From Epilithonimonas zeae (GTDB lineage Bacteria; Bacteroidota; Bacteroidia; Flavobacteriales; Weeksellaceae): a stretch of 64,000 nucleotides of DNA. The translations under genes and the position numbers were made by a program. Within the stretch, counting starts at the first letter, position 1. Every line of letters starts with the position of its first letter. Of this stretch, positions 1 to 7,189 are shown in pieces. The DNA is taken from the NCBI RefSeq assembly GCF_900141765.1, contig NZ_FSRK01000002.1:434001-498000 (forward strand). The letters run 5' to 3'. Below the pieces are notes generated by a model that saw nothing but the letters and a program-made list of their open reading frames with translations, had not been told where the DNA came from and made no database searches.

Positions 1-1899
1 TTAGGTCAGGTTCATATTTCCGATCCAAGCTATGGATTGATAACCTACGGAAAAGAGGAATTCATCAAATCTTGGATTGGAGAGAATGCGGGTGAAGCTA
101 CAGAAGAAGGTATTGCTTTAATTCTGGAAACCACGCCTGCTTTCTTCAAAAACGAATTTGATGAACAGGAAAGCAAAGCCACTTTTTCCTTTCTGTCGAA
201 ATATGTATTGAAATACAAATCTCTTGTTATTCAGCTTGCAGTCGGACTTTTAGCAGGAAGTTTAATGTCTCTGATCCTTCCTTTCCTTACCCAAAGTATT
301 GTAGATGTCGGGATCCAGAACCAGGATCTTAATTTTATCTACTTGGTTCTGCTTGCACAGGTTCTGCTTTTTTTAGGAAGAATGGGAATTGAGGTTATAA
401 GAAGCTGGATTTTGCTGCATCTCTCTGCCAGGATCAATATTTCCATCATCTCAGATTTCTTTATAAAATTAATGAAACTTCCCATAAGTTTCTTTGACAC
501 CAGAATGACGGGAGATATAATGCAACGGATCAACGATCATCACAGGATTGAGCAACTTTTGACAACTTCCTCTCTCAGCACATTATTCTCTCTTGTTAAT
601 CTGATTATTTTCAGTATCGTATTGCTATTTTATGATTACAGGTTATTTCTGGTTTATCTGATTGGCGCTACCTTATATATTGCATGGATTACATTTTTCC
701 TTAAAAAACGAAAAGAACTGGATTACAAAAGATTCTCTCAGATCTCTCAGGAACAGAGTAAAGTGATAGAGCTTATCAACGGAATGCAGGAAATAAAAAT
801 GCACAATGCAGAAAAGAAAAAACGTTGGGACTGGGAGTTTTTGCAGGTTAAATTATTCAAAATCCAGATCAAATCTTTGTCATTGGAACAATGGCAATCT
901 GTTGGTGGAAACTTCATCAACCAGATAAAAGATATTCTGGTGAGTTTTCTTGCTGCCAAATTAGTTTTGACTGGAAGCCTTACGTTAGGAATGATGCTTT
1001 CTGTACAATACATTGTCGGACAACTGAATAGTCCGCTAACACAGCTGATTGATTTTATCAAGCAAACCCAAGATGCTAAGATTTCACTCGAGAGATTGGG
1101 AGAAATTCACGATAAAGAAGATGAAGAAAGCGCCGAAGAACATTTTACTTCCGAAATTCCCCAAAAAGATATAGAAATACAGAACATGTCGTTTCGATAC
1201 ATAGGTTCAGATGCTTTTGTTTTTGAAAATCTGAGTTTAAATATCCCTTATCAAAAAACAACGGCCATTGTTGGAGCCAGTGGAAGCGGGAAAACAACTT
1301 TATTAAAATTATTAATGAAGTTTTACGAACCTAATGTTGGAGATATCAAATTGGGAAGTACAAATCTTCAAAATATTTCTCCAAGAATCTGGCGGAATCA
1401 TTGCGGCGTTGTGATGCAGGACGGTTATATTTTCAATGACACGATTGCACAGAATATTGCAGTAGGAGAAGATTATATTGACAAACAAAAATTAAGGAAA
1501 GCTGTAGAAATTGCAAATATCAAAGATTTTGTTGAAGGCTTGCCACTAAGCTACAATACGAAAATCGGAAATGAAGGTGTTGGCGTAAGTGGCGGGCAGA
1601 GACAAAGATTGTTCATAGCCAGAGCCGTTTACAAATCCCCTGAATATATCTTTTTTGATGAAGCAACTTCTGCTCTTGATGCCAACAATGAAAAGGTAAT
1701 TATGGAAAATCTGGAACAATTCTTCAAAGGTAAAACAGCCGTTGTGATTGCTCACAGATTATCTACAGTAAAACACGCCGACAAAATTATCGTTCTGGAC
1801 AAGGGAAAATTAGTAGAAGAAGGGAACCATTCGGAATTGGTTGCAAAAAGAGGAGAATATTATAGACTAGTTAAAAATCAATTGGAACTTGGAAACTAA
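1..1899 (+). CDS. Peptidase-domain ABC exporter (C39 peptidase/ABC), 5' truncated by window edge
   Basis: Reading frame 1 is open from base 1, so the gene begins upstream. The first codons read VHISDP followed by a Gly and an EF..W.G pattern, which fits the His/Asp-containing end of a C39 double-glycine peptidase domain. A transmembrane domain follows (about codons 60-330), then an ABC ATPase: Walker A GASGSGKTT near codon 425, signature VSGGQRQR near 530 and Walker B IFFDEATSALD near 550. Such proteins cleave the leader of double-glycine peptides and export the core across the inner membrane (family knowledge). The stop overlaps the start of the HlyD-like gene, so both are probably co-transcribed. 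The substrate is not visible here and may be encoded upstream. Confidence 0.9.
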   Translation, partial: LGQVHISDPSYGLITYGKEEFIKSWIGENAGEATEEGIALILETTPAFFKNEFDEQESKATFSFLSKYVLKYKSLVIQLAVGLLAGSLMSLILPFLTQSIVDVGIQNQDLNFIYLVLLAQVLLFLGRMGIEVIRSWILLHLSARINISIISDFFIKLMKLPISFFDTRMTGDIMQRINDHHRIEQLLTTSSLSTLFSLVNLIIFSIVLLFYDYRLFLVYLIGATLYIAWITFFLKKRKELDYKRFSQISQEQSKVIELINGMQEIKMHNAEKKKRWDWEFLQVKLFKIQIKSLSLEQWQSVGGNFINQIKDILVSFLAAKLVLTGSLTLGMMLSVQYIVGQLNSPLTQLIDFIKQTQDAKISLERLGEIHDKEDEESAEEHFTSEIPQKDIEIQNMSFRYIGSDAFVFENLSLNIPYQKTTAIVGASGSGKTTLLKLLMKFYEPNVGDIKLGSTNLQNISPRIWRNHCGVVMQDGYIFNDTIAQNIAVGEDYIDKQKLRKAVEIANIKDFVEGLPLSYNTKIGNEGVGVSGGQRQRLFIARAVYKSPEYIFFDEATSALDANNEKVIMENLEQFFKGKTAVVIAHRLSTVKHADKIIVLDKGKLVEEGNHSELVAKRGEYYRLVKNQLELGN

Positions 1900-3196
1900 A
1901 AAAGACATATTAGATAACCTGCAACTGCGCAGTGAAAGTGTACAGGATATTCTTTCGCAACCTCCTAATTGGATGATTCGTTGGGGAAATACATTGGTGT
2001 TGGGGATTTTGGGAATGATTTTATTGATGAGTTACTTCATAAAATATCCCGAATTTGTCCCATCTTCCATTATTGTAACCTCGCAAAATCCACCTGAAAA
2101 ATTAGAAGCAAGAATCAACTCTAAAATCGAAAAAATATTGGTTAAGAATCAGCAGGAAGTCAAAAAGAATGACATTTTGATGATTTTACAATCTACAGCC
2201 AATTATCAGGATGTTTTAAGACTCAAAAAATTAGTAGACTCCATTTCTCCTAATCAGATTTTTTCTTTTCCGATTAACGAAACCTCGAACTTCAAATTAG
2301 GTGAATTACAGAGTGATTACAATACTTTTGCAAAGGCTTTTCAGGATGAGAAATTATATGCTAAACTACAACCATATGCGCCAGAAGATGTTGCTGCTAA
2401 TCAAGGATTATCGGAATATAATGGTAGAATTGCAACTTTAAAACAACAACTTAGCCTCGAGAATGCAAAATTTGATCTTAGCAAAAAGAATTTCAGTCGT
2501 TCGCAATCCTTATTCGATCAGGGTGTAATCTCAAAGATGGAATTGGAAAATGAGAAAATAAAATACCTACAGGCAGAGCAGAATGTTAAGACTATCAATA
2601 TTTCTCTATCTCAAATGCAGGAGGGAATTTCCAATTTTAATAAAACCAAAAGCGGTGCTTCTATAAACGCACAAAAAGATAAAAGTAATTATGCTTCCCA
2701 AACCTTGCAAATGTTAGAGCAATTAAGAAAATCTCTAAAACAATGGGAGCAATCTTATTTACTCATCTCTTCCACAGACGGACTTGTAAGCTTTCAGCAA
2801 TTTTGGGGAGAGAATCAATTCATCAAAACCAATGACGTAGTTTTATCCATTTTGCCGACAGAAAAAATGGCGATTGTAGGAAGAATGCAAGTTCCTTCAA
2901 TAAATTCCGGAAAGATAGTTCCCGGTGAAAAAGTATTTATAAAATTGGATAATTACCGCTTTCAGGAATATGGAATCGTAGAAGGAAAAGTACAGAATAT
3001 TTCTCTAACTCCTGATGATAAAGGAAATTATTATGTGAATGTCATTCTTCCGAAAGGGCTTAAAACGTCTTACAATAAACGTCTTCCTTTTGACAAGGAA
3101 CTGAAAGGCAATGCAGAAATTGTGACCGAAGATCTAAGATTGATCGAACGATTTTTCTATCAGATAAGGAAATTGCTGGGAAATCAAAATAGTTGA
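1889..3196 (+). CDS. HlyD-family membrane fusion protein of a peptide exporter
   Basis: 435 residues. A cytoplasmic N-terminus of about 32 residues is followed by one membrane segment (about 33-50), a biotinyl/lipoyl-like stretch, a long helical region with heptad-like Leu/Lys/Gln content (about 110-290), and a beta-rich C-terminal part, as in HlyD-type periplasmic adaptors. The chosen start is TTG at 1889, which overlaps the end of the ABC exporter by 11 bases and keeps the conserved N-terminal arm. The first in-frame ATG (1973) would remove most of that arm. It should bridge the ABC exporter to an outer-membrane channel; no TolC-like gene lies downstream in this window. Confidence 0.88.
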   Translation: METKKDILDNLQLRSESVQDILSQPPNWMIRWGNTLVLGILGMILLMSYFIKYPEFVPSSIIVTSQNPPEKLEARINSKIEKILVKNQQEVKKNDILMILQSTANYQDVLRLKKLVDSISPNQIFSFPINETSNFKLGELQSDYNTFAKAFQDEKLYAKLQPYAPEDVAANQGLSEYNGRIATLKQQLSLENAKFDLSKKNFSRSQSLFDQGVISKMELENEKIKYLQAEQNVKTINISLSQMQEGISNFNKTKSGASINAQKDKSNYASQTLQMLEQLRKSLKQWEQSYLLISSTDGLVSFQQFWGENQFIKTNDVVLSILPTEKMAIVGRMQVPSINSGKIVPGEKVFIKLDNYRFQEYGIVEGKVQNISLTPDDKGNYYVNVILPKGLKTSYNKRLPFDKELKGNAEIVTEDLRLIERFFYQIRKLLGNQNS

Positions 3197-3411
3197 AGGA
3201 TCTAAATTTATATATCCATTAAGCCTTATTTACCAATAATACTAGATCAAAATTTAGCAATCTCTACTTGCAAAACTGTACGAAAATTTCTACTTTTTAC
3301 TACGTAAAATTTTTATAATGGATTTTACCACTTTTTGCAAATGCCCTATTCAAGACCTTTCACAAGATGCTATAGCGAAACGCTTATCAATAAAAGGATG
3401 AGAAGAAGTTA
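3197..3411. other. AT-rich junction sequence without a recognisable gene
   Basis: This stretch lies between the HlyD-like gene and the broken 3' end of the pseudogene. An in-frame ATG at 3318 opens only 29 codons (MDFTTFCKCPIQDLSQDAIA and a few more) before TGA. It could be the edge of a lost mobile element or chance, and I cannot assign it. The abrupt end of the neighbouring repeat protein suggests a deletion or insertion junction near 3415. Confidence 0.35.
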
Positions 3412-4385
3412 CAAAAACCTCTCTCTCCGCCGATCACATAACCCAAGTCGGTTAAAGCCATCGCCCGGATGTGGTCGTCCTCATTGCCCCCGAAGTTCTT
3501 CTCCCATTGAACATTGCCATTCTTATCCAGTTTTACAATCCAGTAATCCCCCTCACCAAATTGTCCGTCGTTTAGAATAAAATCCTAATTTAATATCTTC
3601 TTTTGTCATGCTGAGCGGAGTCGAAGCACCTGAATTACTATTCGGATTGCCTGTACTTTGTACTTTAGACATTGTACTTTCTACAGGTGAACTACGCGAA
3701 TAGATTCCCATCAACACTCCACCATCTTTCGTCGGGATCACTTTCTCCACCTCATCCAGGCCTTTGCCGCCTAAAATCATTTGGTTGATCATCTTTCCCG
3801 TTTTATCTAGTCTGGTAACAAAAACATCTTTAGAACCATATCCTAATTTAGGATGATTCGTGGAGCCTGCAACAACAAATCCTTCATCAGTGGTATGGGC
3901 AACGTTTCGCGCTTCTTCGCTATACCGAGTACCGATGGTCTTCTGCCATTCTTCTTCTCCATTTTCATTAATCTTGATGAGCCAGATATCGGACGCACCA
4001 TTAGATTTATCTTTCTTATCCAATGCCTGCGGCGAATAGGAAGTTCTGCTAGTAAAAATCTACCTTCTCGGGTAGAAACGGTAGAACTGAGATAGTCGTG
4101 CTGATTACCTTAAAAGTATTTTTCCCAAACATTCTGACCTTGTTGGTCTAGTTTGAGAATATAGTAATCGTAACCTTGATTAGTTGAAGGTTGACCGTTG
4201 TTGGTTGATGGATTCTGGTTATTCTGGATAGAACTTCCCGAAACAAGATATTGTCCATCAATCGTTACGGTTAATCCGGAAAGGAAATCATGGGTATTGG
4301 ACTCAATGTTTTTTTGCCAGGAAACTTTTTGTGAAAAAAGCACGGCAGAAGACAACAGCAATAGCGTGGTAGAAATCTTTTTCAT
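3412..4385 (-). pseudogene. Decayed secreted repeat protein (beta-propeller-like, RHS-associated type in relatives)
   Basis: The minus strand starts with a signal peptide (MKKISTTLLLLSSAVLFSQ) and repeats of the type D.D.WI.K.D..G...W.K..GG. The frame is broken three ways. A TAA at 4110-4112 falls after WEKYF, but the same frame continues sensibly as GGNQHDYLSS once the stop is skipped. A one-base loss near 4041-4049 (GCAGAACTT where GCAGGAACTT restores GTSYSPQAL) shifts the frame. An extra base in the T run at 3578-3584 shifts it again, after which FGEGDYWIVKLDKNG resumes. Similarity ends abruptly near 3415 after GYVIGGERG. Intact relatives in Chryseobacterium are longer and often sit beside RHS genes (recollection). 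No RHS gene is present here. Confidence 0.82.
3606..3628. repeat. Dispersed 'CTGAGCGRAGTCGAAG' repeat copy inside the pseudogene
   Basis: The core CTGAGCGGAGTCGAAG occurs here and again in both halves of the intergenic region at 4714-4738 and 4902-4925. Here it lies within the decayed coding frame and is read on the minus strand as ASTPLSM. The flanking reading (SKVQSTGNPNSNSG) is low complexity and unlike the rest of the repeat protein, so this looks like intergenic repeat DNA that became part of the gene. Confidence 0.75.
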
Positions 4386-4469
4386 ATTTGAGTTTTCTTA
4401 TTAGTTATGGTTCACGGTGCAATAATAGCACAGCAATGCGTCAAATCTTGTCGCATTATAATTCGTATG

Positions 4470-4498
4470 CAAAAATAATATTATTTCTTAATCCCCAA
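4470..4498 (-). promoter_or_regulatory. Predicted flavobacterial promoter for the pseudogene
   Basis: Read on the minus strand: TTG (4496-4498), 18-base spacer, then TATTTTTG (4470-4477), matching TTG-N17-23-TAnnTTTG. It points at the 4385 start with a leader of about 80 bases, so the relic may still be transcribed. Confidence 0.55.
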
Positions 4499-4588
4499 TT
4501 ACGGGAAAACCGTAAAACACAAACTTTTACAGCATCTTTTCGGAAATAATGCTGCCATCAAACAGACATCGAACCAACATCGAACAAA

Positions 4589-4632
4589 GGATATACAACG
4601 GATATAGAATGGATATACAAGGGATATACAAC
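4589..4632. repeat. Four tandem 11-bp units (GGATATASAAN)
   Basis: Four consecutive 11-base units start at 4589, 4600, 4611 and 4622: GGATATACAAC, GGATATAGAAT, GGATATACAAG and GGATATACAAC. The period is exact and no gene overlaps. A shorter near-repeat (ACATCGAACCA/ACATCGAACAA) lies just upstream at 4567-4588, so the array may be longer and diverged. Confidence 0.9.
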
Positions 4633-4701
4633 CACTCATATTATGTTAAATGAAAACATCACAATCAAAACATTAAAAAAATATTTGCAACTACAAGCCC
4701 T

Positions 4702-5080
4702 TGGTGTCAGAAAGTCACACTGAGCGAAGTCGAAGTGTCTTAAACACTCTATCACTATCAATCAAGAATCACTGTCAGGCTGAGGTTCTCAAAGCCCATC
4801 ATAAAAACCAATGTTTGATAAGCGAAGCTAAAACACAACCCAAACAAAAACTTTGCGCTTTTGCGTTTAAAAACACCTTAAAAATCCAACAGCATAACAC
4901 TGTCACACTGAGCGGAGTCGAAGTTTCTTAACATTTCACCATCAATCAAAAAACAAAGTCAAGCTAAAGCTCTCGAAGCCACATAAACAAAATTCCTTGA
5001 TGAGCGAAGCGTCCTTGCGCCTCCTAAAACATACCCACCAAAAAAAACTTGCGCCTTTGCGTTAAAAAATATTCAAAAAA
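4702..5080. repeat. Two diverged tandem copies of a ~190-bp intergenic repeat unit
   Basis: Both halves have the same order of landmarks: CACTGAGCGRAGTCGAAGT (4718 and 4906), an ATCAATCAA-rich stretch, GTCARGCTRARG followed by TCTC.AAGCC, a TGATRAGCGAAGC, and finally CTTTGCGC(C/T)TTTGCGTT (about 4851 and 5048). The offset between landmarks is 188-196 bases. The GAGCGAAG core copy at 4717-4738 has complementary ACACT/AGTGT ends and could form a small hairpin. Confidence 0.75.
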
Positions 5081-5181
5081 AATAAATCACGCCACCTTTT
5101 GTCGCCACACCCAAATACTTTTGACCCATCAGCTGATACAAAACAATTTTCAACAAATCATTAATTAAAAAAACATCTATT

Positions 5182-5819
5182 ATGGGAAAATTATACGACT
5201 CATTACTATCAGGCACTTCAGGACGCGCAGGGCGTATCGTGGTAGCCAATGTTTCCGGAAACGAAATCTCCAGAATTCGTCCAAAAAAACGCTCGGGACA
5301 ACCAACAGTCAAACAGCTTCTGATTCAGAACCGGATGAAAAAATGCGCCCTTTTTATGCAGTCCTACCGTGGTTACGCCTGCAAATACTTTGGAACCCGT
5401 ACGGGGATGAAATCCTCTTATAATCTGGCCATGACCAATCTGATGGAAAACTTCAAGATCAATTATGCAGATGAACTATCACACCCGATTATCCGATGCT
5501 TTCTTTTTCCAAGGGCAACCTCTTAGCACCGGTTCCGCTTGCTTTGAACCTGGCTACAGCAAGCACACTGGAGGTCACCTGGCAGGATAATTCAGCAGGA
5601 AACACAGAAAGGGAAAACGATTTTTTACAGATTCTGGTGGCTATTGAAGAAGAGGATATCTCCATCTTTGTAGAGAATGCTGCAAAACGTTCCGATGCCG
5701 CTTATACGGTTAACCTGCCAATCAACTTTCAGAACAAACCGCTTCATATCTGGATGGCTTTCCGGACAGAAGGTGGCGAAATGGCTTCCAACTCGCAATA
5801 TGCAGGAACTGTTTCTTAA
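5182..5819 (+). pseudogene. DUF6266 family protein, frameshifted
   Basis: The first part (MGKLYDSLLSGTSGRAGRIV, then an R.RP...QPTV.Q stretch) is the start of the DUF6266 family, widespread and of unknown function in Bacteroidota. The second part (SKGNLLAPVPLALN to the TAA at 5817-5819) is its C-terminal half in another frame. The frames join at the run CACACCCGATT (5479-5490); one additional C would read HPDYPMLSFSKGN and give about 212 residues, the usual family length. It is either a pseudogene by one-base deletion in a C run or a sequencing error. It is followed by a good terminator. Confidence 0.8.
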
Positions 5820-5824
5820 AACAA

Positions 5825-5860
5825 AATCAGTCGTGGGATTTCTTACGGCTGATTTTTTTT
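5825..5860 (+). terminator. Rho-independent terminator after DUF6266 relic
   Basis: Stem AATCAGTCGT (5825-5834) pairs with ACGGCTGATT (5845-5854), with one G-T pair and a 10-base loop, followed by a run of T to 5860. Confidence 0.75.
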
Positions 5861-5944
5861 ATCTATTTCCGAGTCTGAACTGAAAATAATAAATTCTTAA
5901 TATTAAAAGTTTGTTAAATATTAGTTTATTACGCTACAAACCTT

Positions 5945-5952
5945 TATTTTTG
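5945..5952 (+). promoter_or_regulatory. Candidate -7 box for the carbonic anhydrase operon
   Basis: TATTTTTG matches TAnnTTTG and lies 73 bases before the ATG at 6026. No well-placed TTG is seen upstream, so the call rests on one box. Confidence 0.4.
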
Positions 5953-6025
5953 TATTGTTATTGATTCGGTCTATTGAAATTAGAAATGATTTTAACGAAT
6001 ATAAATAACAATAAATCAACGTTGA

Positions 6026-6691
6026 ATGGCAAAGTCATACGAAGCTATTTTCGAGAATAACAAAAAGTGGGTGGAGTCTAAAATTTCCGACAATCCGGAA
6101 TATTTTCACGAACTCGCTAAAACACAAAACCCCGAGTATCTCTACATCGGATGCTCCGACAGCCGGGTAACGGCAGAAGAGATGATAGGAGCTAAGCCTG
6201 GTGATGTGTTTGTTCACAGGAACATAGCCAACGTCATCAACACACTGGATATGAGTTCTACGGCAGTCATTCAGTACGCTGTGGAACATCTGAAAGTAAA
6301 GCATATCATCGTGTGCGGGCATTACAACTGTGGTGGTGTAAAAGCAGCGATGACTTCACAGGATCTTGGTCTTCTGAATCCCTGGCTGAGAAATATCCGA
6401 GATGTATACAGACTACATCAGGCAGAACTGGATTCCATCGGTGATGAAGACAAAAGGTATGACCGTCTTGTGGAGCTTAATGTTCAGGAGCAATGTATCA
6501 ACGTCATCAAAATGGCTTGTGTACAGGAACGTTATATTTTGGAAGAACAACCCGTTGTCCACGGTTGGGTGTTCGATCTTAGAACAGGAAAAATAATCGA
6601 TCTCGAAATCGATTTTGAAAAAATATTAAAAGATATTCAGAAGATCTACAACTTGACAGATTCTGACTGGGTAATGAGCAGAAAAAAATAA
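6026..6691 (+). CDS. Beta-class carbonic anhydrase (first copy)
   Basis: 221 residues, cytoplasmic, no signal peptide. It should interconvert CO2 and bicarbonate. The zinc site is complete: Cys43, Asp45 and Arg47 in CSDSR, His99 and Cys102 in GHYNCGG. Length and the NPEYLYIGCSDSR and PWLRNIRDV regions fit the bacterial Can-type clade. The next gene starts 12 bases downstream and a SulP transporter and second carbonic anhydrase follow, so it likely supplies or consumes bicarbonate moved by that transporter. Confidence 0.95.
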   Translation: MAKSYEAIFENNKKWVESKISDNPEYFHELAKTQNPEYLYIGCSDSRVTAEEMIGAKPGDVFVHRNIANVINTLDMSSTAVIQYAVEHLKVKHIIVCGHYNCGGVKAAMTSQDLGLLNPWLRNIRDVYRLHQAELDSIGDEDKRYDRLVELNVQEQCINVIKMACVQERYILEEQPVVHGWVFDLRTGKIIDLEIDFEKILKDIQKIYNLTDSDWVMSRKK

Positions 6692-6703
6692 GCTCAAAAA
6701 TAT

Positions 6704-7003
6704 ATGAAGTATTTAAGTATCATTACATTAACGATTTTTCTCAACTTTACGGTTCTGCCTAGTCTGGCAGCAATCTTGGGTTGGGATTTGCCGAGAACTA
6801 ATGTTGTGATCAGTGAGGAAGAACATTCCCACTCCAACAATACGATCATTATCTACGAAAAAACCATTCCTAAAACAATGGATATCCACGATTTCCTGAA
6901 GTTTTATGAAGCGGATACACATAACAAAATCGCTGTAAGCTGGGAATCTACGCTATACTTTCCACCATCTCTCAGCATCTTCTCTCCACCTCCGGAAGCA
7001 TAA
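6704..7003 (+). CDS. Small secreted protein of unknown function between carbonic anhydrase and SulP genes
   Basis: 99 residues, starting 12 bases after the carbonic anhydrase stop. Residues 1-22 are a signal peptide ending LAA or thereabouts. The mature part is hydrophilic and acidic with a His-containing stretch (EEEHSHSNN) and ends in a proline-rich FPPSLSIFSPPPEA. I do not recognise a domain. Tight spacing suggests co-transcription with the carbonic anhydrase. The EEHSH segment could bind metal, which is only a guess. Confidence 0.75.
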   Translation: MKYLSIITLTIFLNFTVLPSLAAILGWDLPRTNVVISEEEHSHSNNTIIIYEKTIPKTMDIHDFLKFYEADTHNKIAVSWESTLYFPPSLSIFSPPPEA

Positions 7004-7054
7004 ATAACATTTCTGTTTTTTCTCAGAAAACGCTTGAGCATTGGCTGTAATCAC

Positions 7055-7080
7055 ACAGCGAAGAGCATCTGCTGTTTTTT
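7055..7080 (+). terminator. Weak terminator-like hairpin
   Basis: ACAGC (7055-7059) and GCTGT (7070-7075) are complementary and followed by six T. The stem is short, so read-through into the SulP gene is plausible. Confidence 0.35.
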
Positions 7081-7135
7081 GAATTCATTTTAGCCAATTG
7101 TTATTGGTTATCAATTACATCTGTTATTTATATTG

Positions 7136-7169
7136 ATGTTGTCGCCTTTAGGTCAGGTTACGACATCAT
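7136..7169 (+). promoter_or_regulatory. Hairpin just upstream of the SulP start
   Basis: ATGTTGTCG (7136-7144) and CGACATCAT (7161-7169) pair over nine positions with one mismatch and a 16-base loop, ending 20 bases before the ATG at 7190. It could affect translation or be the remains of a repeat. Confidence 0.3.
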
Positions 7170-7189
7170 ACAAACTTTATTATTTTCTT

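Larger units (their letters stand above)
4386..5181. other. Gene-free accessory spacer made largely of intergenic repeats
   Basis: There is no coding frame I can support in these 796 bases. The contents are the promoter for the relic, the 11-bp tandem array, two diverged copies of a roughly 190-base unit (4702-4890 and 4890-5080), and a TACTTTTG -10-like box at 5116-5123 that may serve the DUF6266 gene. Confidence 0.7.

Noticed and set aside
3318-3407. Short plus-strand frame (29 codons) as a transposase remnant
   Set aside because: Too short and without a motif; noted only as a possible junction.
3335-3580. Open plus-strand frame of 81 codons overlapping the pseudogene
   Set aside because: Antisense to the 3' end of the decayed repeat protein, with low complexity and no domain; the minus-strand reading is homologous to known repeat proteins.
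4589-4632. CRISPR array
   Set aside because: Units are only 11 bases and contiguous, with no spacers and no cas genes nearby.
5099-5123. Full promoter for the DUF6266 relic
   Set aside because: TACTTTTG is present but the only TTG lies 14 bases away, too close for the consensus.
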